This document shows, piece after piece, positions 23,805-36,454 of a DNA stretch of 64,000 nt (position 1 is the stretch's first letter; each line of letters opens with the position of its first letter). The stretch is from the NCBI GenBank assembly GCA_043228905.1, contig JBHGNT010000007.1, positions 2,852,001 through 2,916,000 of the forward strand, written 5' to 3'. The DNA comes from Azolla caroliniana (lineage: Eukaryota > Polypodiophyta). Position numbers and translations under genes: made by a program. Under the pieces are notes generated by a model, which saw only the letters and a list, made by a program, of their open reading frames with translations, had not been told where the DNA came from and searched no databases.

Positions 23805-24304
23805 TGTCACAACACAGTCACATAAAATACATAGTTAGTAAGGATTGAACCTACAACCTCACATCAACAAGATGTCATGCTCAACAATTTTGATATGAGC
23901 ATGTACTTGTATATAATTTAGCATTGTATGGTCTAGCATATAGTACATTTCAGAATCAAAATATTCTAGTTGTTAGTATATTCTAGAAATATTGTACGAT
24001 ATATTCTAGATAGGTATATTTTAGAGATATTTCTCGAGTATATTCAATCTTGAAACTTGTATAAATACTTGCAACCTCCTTGGTCCCTTTCAAGGGATTC
24101 AACACCAATCATTGACACATCAATCTAGTATTCTTGTTCCATTCCATCTTGTCTCATTCTTCATCTCTGTCTTCATGCTCTCCATAGTTTCCTAAGTTCA
24201 TAGTCTCATCACTCAAAGCTTCTAGAGTTCCTAGCCTCGTCACTTCTAGTTCTACGTTCGTCATCCATGCTCCGTCGTAGTCTGCAGTTGGTGTGTCCGT
24301 GACA
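23805..24304 (+). mobile_element. LTR of family 1, second copy, about 500 bp
   Basis: Begins TGTCACAACA and ends TCCGTGACA, as in the copy at 20229. The internal segments tatattctaga, gtataaatacttg, ccctttcaagggattcaaca and cattgacacatcaatctag are shared with it. The flanks gttg / gtttg suggest a target duplication with one base lost. The left flank is LINE and the right flank is decayed gypsy sequence, so it is probably a solo LTR. Confidence 0.75.
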
Positions 24305-24429
24305 GTTTGAATCCCTGAAAGGATAAGCTTGTGTTCTACAAACTGAAAGGAAGCGTTGCTAGAAAGAACTTGATATTGGAACAACATGGAAGTTAGATGC
24401 ATGATTTTATGGTATTCTGGGGATACGCT

Positions 24430-25400
24430 TGTGTTCTCTAAGAAATCTCTAGATTGTGAACCTCAAACCCAACCAATGACATTTAATGGATGCTTCAAAC
24501 TATGGATTATATTGAGTGAAATCACACAAGTTAGGTCACCATGATCTACATAAAATGACTCAAATGCATCAATTATATCTATAGAGGCAATAGATTGACC
24601 ATCTGTAACTATAATAGATGGACAACATGGTTTTTTCAAGAGGATTTTGTGTGTCAAGGAAAACTTTTGGTCTATGAAGCAAGAGTTGGTTCTTGAATCC
24701 AATATATTAGAGGCAAGGACTAAAATCTAGAAGTTGTGTAGTAAAAACACTACTAACTGAATTCAGCAAATTGGAACCATTACTTTGGATTGACTCTACA
24801 AATAATGAGTTGTCCAACGAATGACGCTTTTTTGGCTATCTGTATTGGTTTAACACTCCATCTAGTTTGCAAAGGACTTCAAACCTATAGGATGGTGTAG
24901 GGTTACTAGGATTGCTAGATTTAACTTGAGAGTCAACATCAAATTTACCACTAGCACGCACTTGGTTTACTTATGTCGAGGTTGATGAGGACAATTTATC
25001 CCTAATTTTGTCGTGGGCAACCACAATACAAACATATATGGTTTGCTCAACGTCTCTACTTTTTAGTTTCCGTCAACAGGCCTTGATGATGTGCAACATC
25101 AATCTCTGTTAGAGTGGACCACCCTTCATTAAAACCATGTTAGGTGCTTGAGTAGGACTTGAACGTGGGGTCACTACCACAAATGCATAAGTTTGTTGTG
25201 GCCCTTAGTGTAAATTTTGTTATAGTTTAGAACGTTACACAAATATGCATCTAGATGACAAGTTGGTGCACCTAGTTTTCAAATCATCAAAATTGATATC
25301 AAGTACCATCAAACTTTGTTGGTAGGTTAATCTTTGGTTCCTTGTGAGGGCTTTGGAAACTTGAATCTTGTTGACACAAATATAATAGAGTTCCTGCAAG
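24430..25400 (-). mobile_element. Ty3/gypsy gag-protease remnant
   Basis: Minus-strand reading gives a retropepsin-like DSRTNSCFIDQKF...LKKPCCPSIIVTDGQSIAS (about 24700-24590; the active-site DSG has become DSR) and HPLNVIGW. Upstream a zinc-knuckle scrap CLYCGCP (about 25040) is followed by stops. No intact frame remains. Confidence 0.55.
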
Positions 25401-25828
25401 TTGGAAAGTAATTACAAGGTTTTCCTTCCTTCTTTCTTAGTGTCTCCCAGACCATAGAGAAAATTTCATGCAAAAACTAGACCCTTTGGATTAATATCAT
25501 CAACAATCTTATCATCTACAAAATAATAGTAAACATATTTGAACTAGAGAGAAGAATACATGAATGAATGTCCTTATATGGGAATGATGAATGATGCACC
25601 TACCAAGGCAAACATTAATTGGTAAAATTTTCCTCTAGTTTTCCTCTTTCCCTCAAAATTATATCCTTTAGTTTTCTTTTTCTTTTTCCTTTCCTTGGAA
25701 AAAATATATCGGTCAACAAGGTAGGTAGAATAGCCTCAAACAATGGCTTCAACTAACAATGTCACAAATGGAATGATATTGTTAATAATTTTGAATTCTC
25801 TCTGTCTCTCTCTTTTGTAATTAGCTTA

Positions 25829-25905
25829 CCCTAGTGGTAAGTTGTTAACACTACAAGCACTGTGTCTTGAGTTCGAAACCCAATTTTCTCACTTCTGTCT
25901 ATTAT
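25829..25905 (+). mobile_element. SINE-like, tRNA-derived fragment
   Basis: gcttaccctagtggtaag resembles a Pol III A box and gagttcgaaaccc about 50 bp on resembles a B box, the usual head of plant SINEs. It is too degenerate for a tRNA gene (no cloverleaf stems). The body and tail are not defined; a (CT)n/(CA)n tract follows. Confidence 0.4.
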
Positions 25906-25984
25906 ATACTTCATAATTATATCTCTTACTTAATTCACTAGATGCCACTGTGGAATGTGGGGGTTGAACCCATGTTACCAACTG

Positions 25985-25986
<2 letters not shown>

Positions 25987-26050
<64 letters not shown>
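25987..26050. repeat. (CT)n-(CA)n microsatellite
   Basis: About 46 bp of CT repeats pass into about 18 bp of CA repeats. Short open frames over it are artefacts of the repeat. Confidence 0.95.
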
Positions 26051-27925
26051 TATGCACAAATGATAAAATTATTTCCAACATGCTACCAACATAATGTTTC
26101 ATACGACTCAACGATACACACGTCAAAAATCCAAATTCATATGTATATTAAATTTTATGAATATATCTTATCTCCTCTCTCGCTTTCCAAGCATTGTCTC
26201 TTTAAGGTGTACTTTACTAATTTGAGGAGCCTAGTTTCAAAATATTGTAAAGTATAGACGTAAGGAACACTTTTGACTACACACATGAGTGGGTGCTTGT
26301 ATCACGGTCATTGTCCTCAAGGGACTCAATCTTGTAGAAAAAATAAGAACAATCATGCTAGAATTTTCCCCATTCTAGAAAAGAATGCTTGTAGGTGGAC
26401 GTTTTAGTTTGGTATATAAGTGGTTCCCACTACCTGATAATATGCACACACACACTTTACTACCAAAAAATATTGTGGCAACTTGTACAACAAAGTCTCA
26501 TAGAAAGAAATGGCAAATGGTGTGTCATCCAAGCAAGTTACAACAAAATAACAAATGCTTGAAATTTCTAGTATATATTTTTTATGAATTTCCTTATTAA
26601 AAATGCATCCATAATTTATGTACAGTAATATTTCATCAATAAACAAGATAAATATTTCGCATCTCAAGGGTCTATCAAACAAGCAACTTCATCTCTTGAT
26701 GCAACCAACATATTAACAATCCCGTATTAAGTCACTAAACGTAGAAATGCTTTGCATCGTATCATGCTTTGCACATAATGTCTTTTGTTTTCTTCTCTTT
26801 TCTCTTTTCTCTCCTCACCTCTTCATACTTAGTTTTACTATTTTAATAAACTATTTTTGTTTTATCTTCTCCTATGATACTTTTGCTATGTTGCTACATT
26901 GTTTTTTTATATCACCATTCCATTCACAATGTTCTCTAGCCTTAAATTTATCAAGTCCCAAAATTTCTAGCCCATCCATAGTGTATCATTATTGCAATAT
27001 GTGTCTATGCTTTAAACATATAGTTCGGTGTTACTTTCACCCCCACATATGGTCACCATGGTCAATGTGTTGATGTATGAAGTTTGAACCACCTTAGTAT
27101 GTGCAAGGTTGCTTTTGCTAGTAATGTATTCAACCTATACTCATTATCATATATTATATAGATGTTATTTTCATGCATCCGCTCTCTCCCACACTGTTCT
27201 TGCCCTTGATTTTAGCCGAGTTAAGTTATTTTTGAAGGGTTTAAACTTTACACTTTGTTTGAATTTGGGTTTGATCCACTTGTTAAACTTGGGTTTATAT
27301 CGTATTTATAATGTGGTATCTTGTCAAACAACTCTCATAAACATTGTTGGTTATCTCACATTCAGAGTTATACTTTGTCTTTAAGATATGGTGTGTCAAT
27401 GTCCCATAGTTAGTTTGTTATATCATATTACCAATCTTGTTTTTATATTATGTATAAATGCCCTTTATTTAAAAGATGATTAATCAAAGACAATTTGCAA
27501 ATCTTAGTGTAGTAATTTTCAGTTATAGGATTATTTACTCCACCATTTATATGTGGTAATATATTAAACTTGCGTACTTATAATATTAACCTTAGTTTCA
27601 TTGAGGTCCTCTATCTCATGCCATATCATTAGTCAAATGGAGATGGTTAGTGTTAGTTGGCAAAATTAAATCTGTCTAGAAACAAATAGCAAATTTGGCT
27701 AACCAGTAGGATTACTCACCATCATTTTGGTGATGGTTTCAAGCTTGACAACCATACATAATCATAGGATTCATGATTGTATAAACTTGAGAACCATTGA
27801 TAATTGTTTATTCCATTGAGAAGTCCATTTTCATCTACCTTAGCTATAATGTTTAACAACACATTTATGTTGCTAACACAACAACAGGAATATGTGAGAC
27901 CTTTGAATTTGCCCATCAAAACCCT
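26051..27925. other. Intergenic AT-rich DNA, nothing recognised
   Basis: Several 60-108-codon frames exist, but they are composed of biased residues and match no family I know. No LTR, TIR or RNA gene seen. Confidence 0.4.
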
Positions 27926-27929
27926 TGAT

Positions 27930-28090
27930 CATCCAAACAACCATGGTCGTCCTCTCCCTTTCTTGAGTCATTGGGCATCCACATAAGATGAAACTATCAT
28001 GTCCCTACAGCAATTTGTATATAATACTCTCATCTGTAAAATTTTATAACTAATGGAATGAGTTTTTATTTTTAGAAAAAAAAAATCCAA
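27930..28090 (+). mobile_element. LINE family A 3' end only
   Basis: Carries the family 3' end: catggtcgtcctctccc, catccacataagatg, tttgtatataa, ttataactaatggaa and an A-rich tail. Extreme 5' truncation is typical of LINE insertion. Confidence 0.75.
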
Positions 28091-30600
28091 AACAAAAAGG
28101 GGCGTCTAAAAAATTACATCATTAGTACTGTGACCGTATACCTGTCTAGTTCATTAACACTCATAAAGAAGCACGCACGAATGTCCAACGATAAACCAAA
28201 CAAAATAAATGTATTCATAATTAAACATGAATATTGTTGTTCGTAAAGTATCGTGTGCCATTAATGGCACTATAACTCAATTGTAATCGAATATTCCCAT
28301 TTCATATGTTTCATGGCATCATTTACACATGAGTTTCAGTAGAAACATGGGTTGTGATGACATCCTTAAATATGAACTCAATCAGGTGGCATCATATAAT
28401 TTGTTCAATGAACTTGAGCATTTTCCTTCATCTATACATTCTCATATTCATATGAAACTTAAGATTAAGCCCTATGTCTTTTTTGAGACTCAACATTTCT
28501 ATTTGTCTAATGGTTTATAAAATGACCACTTTATGGTTAAATATCTATTCCGCTTAAATTCCCCTTTGCATCTCCAATTGTTGTGTCGTCCTCTTAGACT
28601 TGGTGCTCTATTCCTAAATCATTAGAATTGTATATTAACCGTATCCATGGAATATTATACGGAGGTGACCTATATATATTGTTCAATATTGTATGAATAG
28701 TAAGCGTCCTTGTGATACAATGAAGTATTATTCACGATCCATAATTTTTAATTATAGGAAGATATTTTATAATGGAAAATACACATTTATACTTATGTAC
28801 ATATGTATGTACATTTCTTTATAGTGTGTCAATTGTACATATAGAAAATAATGTGTAACACTTACAATTCAATTTGAAGTGCACACAACTTAAACAAACA
28901 TATACATGATAATGTCAACACAATGGAAGTGAGTCATCAATCCTGATTCCTTTGTCCAAAGTTTACGATTTTTCATTACGTATGGTGGCCACCTAGTGCA
29001 ATGTTGTGTCTATAATTGGGTTTGTTATTTTGTATCCTTTTTGTCTCCATGATCTAACCCTCATCGACTAGGAGTGGGTAGGCATATGGCTCTAGTTAAT
29101 GATAGAATTTATTACCGCAAAACCTTCAAAACATATGTTTACCATTAAGCAAACCTTTTTCATGATGAAAAATAGTTGTCTATTGTGTTAAAAATGAACA
29201 TATTTTTGGTAGAAATGTAGTGTTTTTTATTTCATTCTTGACATGGTAGTTAAACGTCTAATTCACTTAACTTCCACTCTCTATTTACTCCTTTAGACTA
29301 TTGATTCATGTGTCTTGCATTCTTTCAACATTACATTTAATATTCAAATTCCTCTATTGATCAATGAATTTATCCATCTATACAAAACATTAACATGTTG
29401 ATTCCCCTCTATTGCACCCCCACACGATCAATGCATTAAATGATTAATTGATCTATCCTTATATGATACATAAAATATCGAGCTGCGTTCAAAAGCTTGT
29501 TAGTCGTGTTTTAATGCTTGTTGAAAAATAACAAGTTTTTTCATGCTATTGTTTGTTGTTATGTGGACAACGATTGCCCCCCTTTTTTTATCTAAGGTGT
29601 CACACGACAATATCCAAATGTATATGAAAACAACCTATAAATAGTACAGTATCTATAGATACTTAGAGTGTACATAGTCTCATATGTATATGTGATTCAC
29701 CTAACTAATATGAAGCAATTTTTTCTCATAAAAATAAATAAAAAACTAAGATTTCTCTTTGACATTCTAGCTATTACTTTAAATAACTAGTTCCTCTCTC
29801 AAGTTTCAACCTCTCTAGGACTCTCGCTATTATAGTTGCTTATTAGCCATTTTTAGAAATGATGGCAAACTAAGATCTTGTGATTGAATCAAGCTCATTG
29901 TATTCTTGTTTTCTCTAAACTTTTTGTGAAAATTGGGCTTCCATTTGCCAAAGTAATGAAGAGTATTCCATGATTTGCTCCACAATCCTAAACTCATGTT
30001 ATAGAAAATCGCTAGCCTGACTAAATATTTTCCAAAAGGAAAAAATTCTTACAGGTAATCTTGTGTCCACTCTCTATGTATATGAAACCTAAAAAGCTGC
30101 AATGCCACTTACCTTCCAATTGTGCAAAAAACTCTGGATTTTGTGATATGTTACAACTACCAACAACTCCTCTCAGTTTCACGCACATTCATGCTATTTA
30201 TTGGCTTGGTAATTAAAATTGCTGCATCAACACCATAAAAGTGTCAGAGAGCCCAAGGTTGATCATTGCCATAGGCAAGGTAGGTGCATACCATAGACTG
30301 TAACGGTTTCTTCACATTGGATAATAATAATGCATTTGTCTATATGCGACAAGGCTATAGATGATGCATTGTTGATTCCGCCCCCCTTTTTGAAGTTTAC
30401 ACACTCCATCCAATGCATCAAGCTACAAATTTCTCTCTACATTTAAGTATCTCCATTATATATTTATACATATACATTTGTATGTATATTCATTCAATTC
30501 TAATTCCTTTGACTTTTAATGCATCGGGTCATCCCCTCCCCTTCTTTCTACTCATGTCCACATGATTTTGGCGTCCAAACTACACAAATACAGTCTCTCG
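28091..30600. other. Intergenic AT-rich DNA upstream of the PRT1 gene, nothing recognised
   Basis: No protein motif or repeat structure was seen over about 2.5 kb. The last few hundred bases presumably include the distal promoter of the plus-strand gene that starts at 31013. Confidence 0.4.
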
Positions 30601-30704
30601 CTTCATGTGTGTGTATATATGGCGGGATATATCCAATCATTATTAGCGACCCACATTTCCAACTTAGAACGGCAAGATGAATATCACAAATACTTTATTG
30701 TGGA

Positions 30705-30783
30705 GGAGTAGTAGAGATAGAGACAGAGAAAGAGAAAGAGAAAGACAAAGACAAAGACAAAGACAAAGACAAAGACAGAGAGA
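30705..30783. repeat. Purine tract (GA/GAAA/CAAAGA) in the PRT1 leader or promoter
   Basis: agagatagagacagagaaag repeats pass into (acaaag)n and end in agagagag, about 230 bp upstream of the ATG and on the coding strand. Comparable sense-strand GA tracts precede two other genes of this window. Confidence 0.85.
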
Positions 30784-30915
30784 GCCTTTAAAAGTGGGGA
30801 CATGTGACCACCATTTCTTTTGAGTTTTTTGGTTATTTCTACAAAGTTTCTTCGCTTTCTTCTTAAACACCCACATGAATATTGTTTGTTTCTCTTCCAC
30901 AACCCAACCATTGAA

Positions 30916-30921
30916 CACGTG
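30916..30921. promoter_or_regulatory. G-box CACGTG upstream of PRT1
   Basis: A palindromic CACGTG core lies 92 bp before the ATG. G-boxes bind bZIP and bHLH (PIF, MYC) factors; use here is inferred from position only. Confidence 0.35.
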
Positions 30922-31012
30922 AGGGACCATTAATTTCCCTTAATTTCCTTCTCTTGTTTTCTGCGTATCCTCCCCCTTCCTCTTCACACAAATCATTCCT
31001 CAAATCTCCAGG

Positions 31013-34000
31013 ATGTGCCCCCAACCTCAGCAAACATCTGTGCCTTCTGATGACCCTCAATCTCAGCATTTCAACTGCAGTATTTGCTTGTAAGTTCTTT
31101 CTCTCTTAATTAAAATGCATTTGTGATCAATTGGTTTTTTTTTTTTTTTTTTTTTTTTGTATTTCTTGATTTCATTTTTTTCTTTTATATCTGTGTAACT
31201 GGATGTTGTAGTATTTCTTTTGAAATTTGATTTTGTTTTGCTTTCATTTCGAGTATACGTCTAAGGTCTATTCTAGGATCTGCCTGCAACACCCATCAAG
31301 ATAAAAAATAAAAAAAAGGAGGAAGAAGGCAACAAAATAATCCAGTTGATAAAAAATTATCTTTATATTTGAGTAAATTTCTTGTTTTTGGGTTATCGTG
31401 TTTTATGTGTTATCTCTAATGGATACTGTAGTATTTACTTGTAAATGTTTCCTTAAAGGCCTTCTTATGAATTAATTTTTAATACTCCTCTGATGATTAT
31501 TCTTGTATTTGTTTCTAAGTTCACTTTTTTTCTCAATTGGGTTATTTTGTTTATAATTTTAATTTGGATTACTTGGGTTGTTCTGTTTTCTGTATTATCT
31601 CTACTTGGTTCTCTGTTAATCTTTTGATCAATCAGGCTGTCTTGTATTCTGTGCTAATTTCTATTCTGTTGTGAAATTTCATTGTAACTTTTTATTATTA
31701 GTTTGGTTGTTTCGTTTTATTGCCTTATATGATTGTACACACTGCAGTCCTCCCTGTTTGATGAATTGAGTTGTTTTGTTTGTTACCTCCAATGGGTACT
31801 CTAATGCTCTTTTTTTATTATCAATTGCGCTATTTTCTATTCATCGTTATCCTCAATCACTAATAGGTATTCTTTTTTGTAATTTTTTCGATCGATCGGG
31901 ATATTTTATTTAAATTGTTATCCCTAATGTTTATACAAGGATGGCATCTGATGTATAAATCCAAAATCGTGTGTAACTCACATATGTTCATTCTGAAATG
32001 CATACTATATGCCCCTTTTTATGTTTTATGTGGGTGCATTCTGATATAGATGTCATTATATGTGTACGAAGTTCTCCTTCCACATATTTAGGAGTGACCC
32101 CCTGAGATTAGATGGAAATCCGATGTATTTTCCATCACCAAGTATTCTGGGTTATTTCTGATTGGGTTTATTACTTTACATATAGTTCATTGTTGGGATC
32201 ATGTTGAAATGCACACCAGATACAATTGTAATGCGAGATACATGTGAACTTGATCATTTTGTCCCATATATATGTATTATAGTACATAAAATATGAAAAT
32301 TACATCCATCTTTGATTCTCCTTTTATAATTCTTGTATTTAACCTCACTGACATTGGCTTGACACCCATCAATACAATCTAACTTAATATAATTAATCTT
32401 TTTTTTTTTCACAGAGAGCTCGTGTACAAGCCTATAGTTCAAGGTAAAAATCCAATGAATTCTGATCTACATACTAGCAATGATCACATTATTTTCAGCC
32501 TCAAGACTCATGATGATTTTGTGTATGGTAAATCATTGCAGCATGTGGTCATATTTTCTGCTTTTGGTGTGTATTTCAAGCCATGAATGTCCAGAAGGAG
32601 TCTCACTGCTCCATCTGTAGACGACCCTATATGTACTTTCCAAGGGTTTGTCAGTTGCTTCATTTTGCGCTCAGTAAAGCTTTTCCAGACGAATATCAGA
32701 AGCGAAGACAAGAAATCCAACGTAGGTGTTCCTTCTCTATTATTTGTGATGATATGTTCTTTTGAAATTGTTTTCAAAATTACTCTCATTTGATGAAAAT
32801 TTTGCCTAAATGCTGCATATGTTTTTGTACTTGCTCAATGCTACAATGTTTTGCTAAACTAATCTGAAAACTTTACAAGTGGTGTGATTAATGTTGTGCT
32901 AATTAAGTAATGCAGAACCATTTAATCAAGATTTGGGTGATAATTGAAACATGGCTTACTTAATCCATTCATTAATGGCACATTACTTTATTAATCAATT
33001 CATAACTGACACTTGATTAACTGATTATCAGTAGCACGGTCTTAATTAAAGATTTTGATTCTTACACTTTCAGACTAAATGAAAAACTGTGGTATTTTGG
33101 CTGCATTTTGGCAAATACATTTAAAAAGACTGGCATTTTCTGGAAATTTTGTTTTGTTTTTGTTCTTACAAAGAACATATTTTGACTCTTCTTTGATCTT
33201 CTCTCAAGGTACCGAGGAACAAACGCAAATATTTTCACCTCAACTAGAGTTAAAGCATAATTGGAGTCCTCGCTCATTGGAAGGGACCTCTATATTAAAG
33301 GTGGATAAGTTGACTCCCTTATCTACACCTCGAGGAAGTTCCATCCAATCATCTCTTGTGGCCTTCAAAGATGTCTCTCATGAATCCCCATCATTATCAA
33401 AAGAGATAATTGATTGTGGTTCAAGTGATATATCTCTCACTCAAAGTTCATTGACAGTGGATGACTTCGCATGTTCGTTATGTCATCGTTTAGTTTATCG
33501 CCCAATTGTGTTAAACTGTGGTGAAGGTGAATGCTAGAACATTTAAAAAAATAAAATTGAACTAATTCAGAAAACTTTAAGCAGAAAACTAATTCAGAAG
33601 CTTTGTTTTTTGTTGACTGTTTTTTAAACCAGTTTTTTGTGCATCGTGCTTGAAAATGCCAAAAAACACAAGCTTTCGTTGTCCATCATGCACAAATATT
33701 CACCCTGGAGGGTCACTTTTTATATGCTTGGAGCTGCAGGAGTACCTAGAGTCTATTTTTCCAACTGAATATATAAACAGAAAGGAGGAAGTAATGCATC
33801 AGAATACTATAGAGACAATTCAGTTAGATGATTGTAAGTCTCTTTCTTCTTCGTCATTATTATTATTGTTGTAGATCGTGTAAAAAATGTGACGATGATT
33901 GTTTATATGTATACCTTGGATTGTTTTCCTTTACATGAATGAGAAATGAATTCACACATTGTTTTCCAATTCTTTTTTTTTTCAAGAAAGATACTACATT

Positions 34001-36454
34001 AGTATTAAGAAATGCCCTAAGGCTATACATAAAAGATGTATCTTTTGGTAATGAGCCCCTTGCTAAATTCTAATTGTTGGCTTAAACAAATACTTCGGAA
34101 TCACTCCACCTTATCAGAAATCTGTCTATAAAATATTCTTTTGTCTCAGAACCACTCTGAGAACCTCTGAGATTATGCACAATCTCTATCCAACTCGCAA
34201 AAATTATTTGGGCAGTTTTTTCAGTCACATTTTGGAATACCATCAAACATCGAGCCTTCCGAATATACTAAAATTTTATACTACTTACCAATTGCCATAT
34301 TTCAGGTTTATCAATCTCTATTTGTGGATTCAAAGGTATAAATGTTTTTAGCATCATAAACCATGTCTCATAGCAAGAGCATTTGCAACATCCTCTTGTT
34401 CATATACCATTGGTTTATCTTTTACCACCGCCCATAATACCGCTCCCCATATATACATTGCTCAAGGATATACTGGTATTAACACTGTTATGATTCTTTT
34501 CCATATTTCCATCGCAAAGTCACAACTCTACAAACAATGTTTAGCAGTCTCTACTAGATTCATTAGCATCCATTAACTGATATAGCTCTATGAACCAACA
34601 ACAACGGAAACAAACAATTTTCCTACTCATTTTATGCCCTACAAGTATTTCCAAAATCTCTTGAGAAAACATTTGCGGTCGGTTCTTTCCTTCATCTAGC
34701 ACCTAATATTTTCCTACCATCTTCATAGAATATTGAAAAAAAAGCACATGTTTTACCCGAGCTTGAACCCACACTTTCCAATACAGTTCTCCAGGATCCC
34801 AAGCTAATCGAGATATTGGTCTCCTTTTTATAATCCAAATCCTCCAAACAGGATTCACCTTTTGTGGATCTGGATCTAAGACCGAATTTGATCCATCATT
34901 TGCAATCACCCTCACTTCTTTATGCAAACAAAATTTATGCAAATTAGTTTCCGTATACGTGAAAGTTCACCTACCATCATCCTGTACATCAAAGGACATA
35001 AAAGCTTATTCCCCAATATAGGCCTTTCCTCCAATCAAAACATCCAATGGAGTAAGTAAACCTATCCGCTTTTGTGTAGAAGATCCAAATTGCATCTGAA
35101 TATTAGAAAGGGTGGCTTGTATCACAGAATACATTGTCTTTCTGCTCCTTATATTGTTACGCATTATCACTCTTTGGTCCATAGATGTAGACAGAAATGT
35201 TGTCCATGCACCTATTGTGCAGATTCTCGATCTAATTCTGCCCATGAACATCAAGTACACCTTCCCAACATATGTCCCCTATGGTCAGTGAAAGACGAAT
35301 TCCAAATCAGGGGTTGTCTACAGAATTCAGCTTCTGTTTTTGGAGATCTCTTAACTATATTGAGAGAGACATCTTTCCATGAATTAAGAGCAGATCGAGC
35401 AAATTTGTCTTCCCATTTTGTGGAAATAGCCAACTTATTGTCTTTCCATAAAACTCCATCGAAAACTGGGCCATCATTCTCCATTGCAATTCGTGTAACA
35501 ATTGTTTCCATGGTTTTGATCCTGGTAACAATCCCCTAATCGCCAATTTCACAAGCAAAGCTTTTGACTGTTGTAATGGATCAACAATTCCTAATCCTTG
35601 TTTCCCAATTCTTGCTATCAGTTAGTTTTTTTAAGCTTGAGGATTTGTTGATCTTTAAAGAGGATGGTTTTCAGCAAATATTTTTGCGAATGAGAAAAAA
35701 CTTCTGAAAATCAATGAAAAGAATAACAATTCACATTGGGCAATGAGAAAACATAAAGATATATTCTGAAAAGTGAAATGTAGCGAATTATTTAATGGTC
35801 ATGTTAATTGCCTTCTTAGGCTACGTTTTGTTTTTCAATCAGAGATATTGAAGCTGTAAAATATTTAGCACACATAGGTATTATTTATGTGATCAACGTG
35901 ATTTCAGTTGGGCCAACTAGCTAGCTAATTTACTTCCTTACATTATCAGGTAATCTTAGCAATACAAACGCATGTGTAGAAGGCCATCTTCATGCAGGTG
36001 TTGGATGTGACGGGTGTGGGGTAAGAAAAAAAAGATAAAACCGCTCTATTTTTCTCATCCGTTTTCACATTTAAGGATTGTATTTATCAACATAAGTTTT
36101 TTATTGGAAATTTTGGATTGTGGTACAAACATTATGGAAAATAAAAAATTGGGGTTCAATTGTGTGTAGATGTATCCCATAATAGGCTGTCGGTACCAAT
36201 GTAAAGATTGTCCAGAAAAGATTGGTTTTGATCTTTGCGAACCTTGCTACAAGAAAGGAGGAGACTTTGTTGGGAGGTTCAATCAAGAACATAAGTGGAA
36301 CCACCGCATGGTTGAATTTGTTGAACAAGGTTTAATCTTTAACATGCAAAATGGTACAATTCAACGCCGACGGCGCCAACAAGAGCAACAAAGGCAAGGA
36401 CAGCAAATGCATCCCGATGACTTTGATGATTATATTGCTACTTTTCTTGGATAG
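31013..36454 (+). CDS. PRT1: PRT1-like E3 ubiquitin ligase (RING, RING-like, ZZ)
   Basis: Exons 31013-31089, 32415-32443, 32542-32721, 33209-33526, 33633-33833, 35950-36020 and 36170-36454; phases close and give 386 aa (Arabidopsis PRT1 is about 410). First RING at residues 22-61: CSIC, ACGHIFCFWC, CSIC, all C3HC4 ligands present. Second RING at 184-221: CSLC, NCGEVFCASC, CPSC, with Glu201 at the His position. ZZ finger at about 288-337: CDGC, CKDC, CEPC and His333/His337, with the PRT1-typical MYPIIG and GRFNQEH. PRT1 is the plant N-recognin that ubiquitylates proteins with aromatic N-terminal residues (Arg/N-degron pathway). The C-terminus is a Gln/Arg-rich tail (RRRRQQEQQRQGQQ) followed by an acidic DDFDDY end. 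Start chosen as the only ATG in frame before the first RING. The 2.1-kb intron 5 holds a LINE. Confidence 0.92.
31135..31158. repeat. Poly(T) run in PRT1 intron 1
   Basis: Twenty-four T in a row within the first intron, 45 bp beyond the donor site. Length in an assembly is uncertain. Confidence 0.85.
33985..35640 (-). mobile_element. LINE family B copy inside PRT1 intron 5
   Basis: The 3' end (minus strand) has an A-rich tail and then matches the family B element at 17770-18720. Coding scraps further upstream include RISRLAWDPGELYWKVWVQ (about 34820-34760) and SALNSWKDVSLNIVKRSP, FCRQPLIWN and DHRGHMLG (about 35390-35260), typical of the region between RT and the zinc-binding domain. It is antisense to PRT1 and lies wholly between exons 33633-33833 and 35950-36020. 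Confidence 0.75.

Noticed and set aside
25829-25905. Functional tRNA gene
   Set aside because: A and B boxes are present, but acceptor, D and anticodon stems do not form.
26747-27384. Two frames of 108 and 91 codons in AT-rich DNA
   Set aside because: Phe/Leu/Ser/Ile-rich by base composition; no signal peptide plus mature domain pattern that I could defend and no homologue recognised.
33079-33208. Extension of PRT1 exon 4 to the ATG at 33079 as a separate gene start
   Set aside because: A cag/aag-type acceptor at 33208 continues the frame from the upstream RING exons exactly, so the upstream part is intron.
35072-35539. 155-codon plus-strand frame inside PRT1 intron 5
   Set aside because: It is the antisense of a LINE coding region, which reads on the minus strand.
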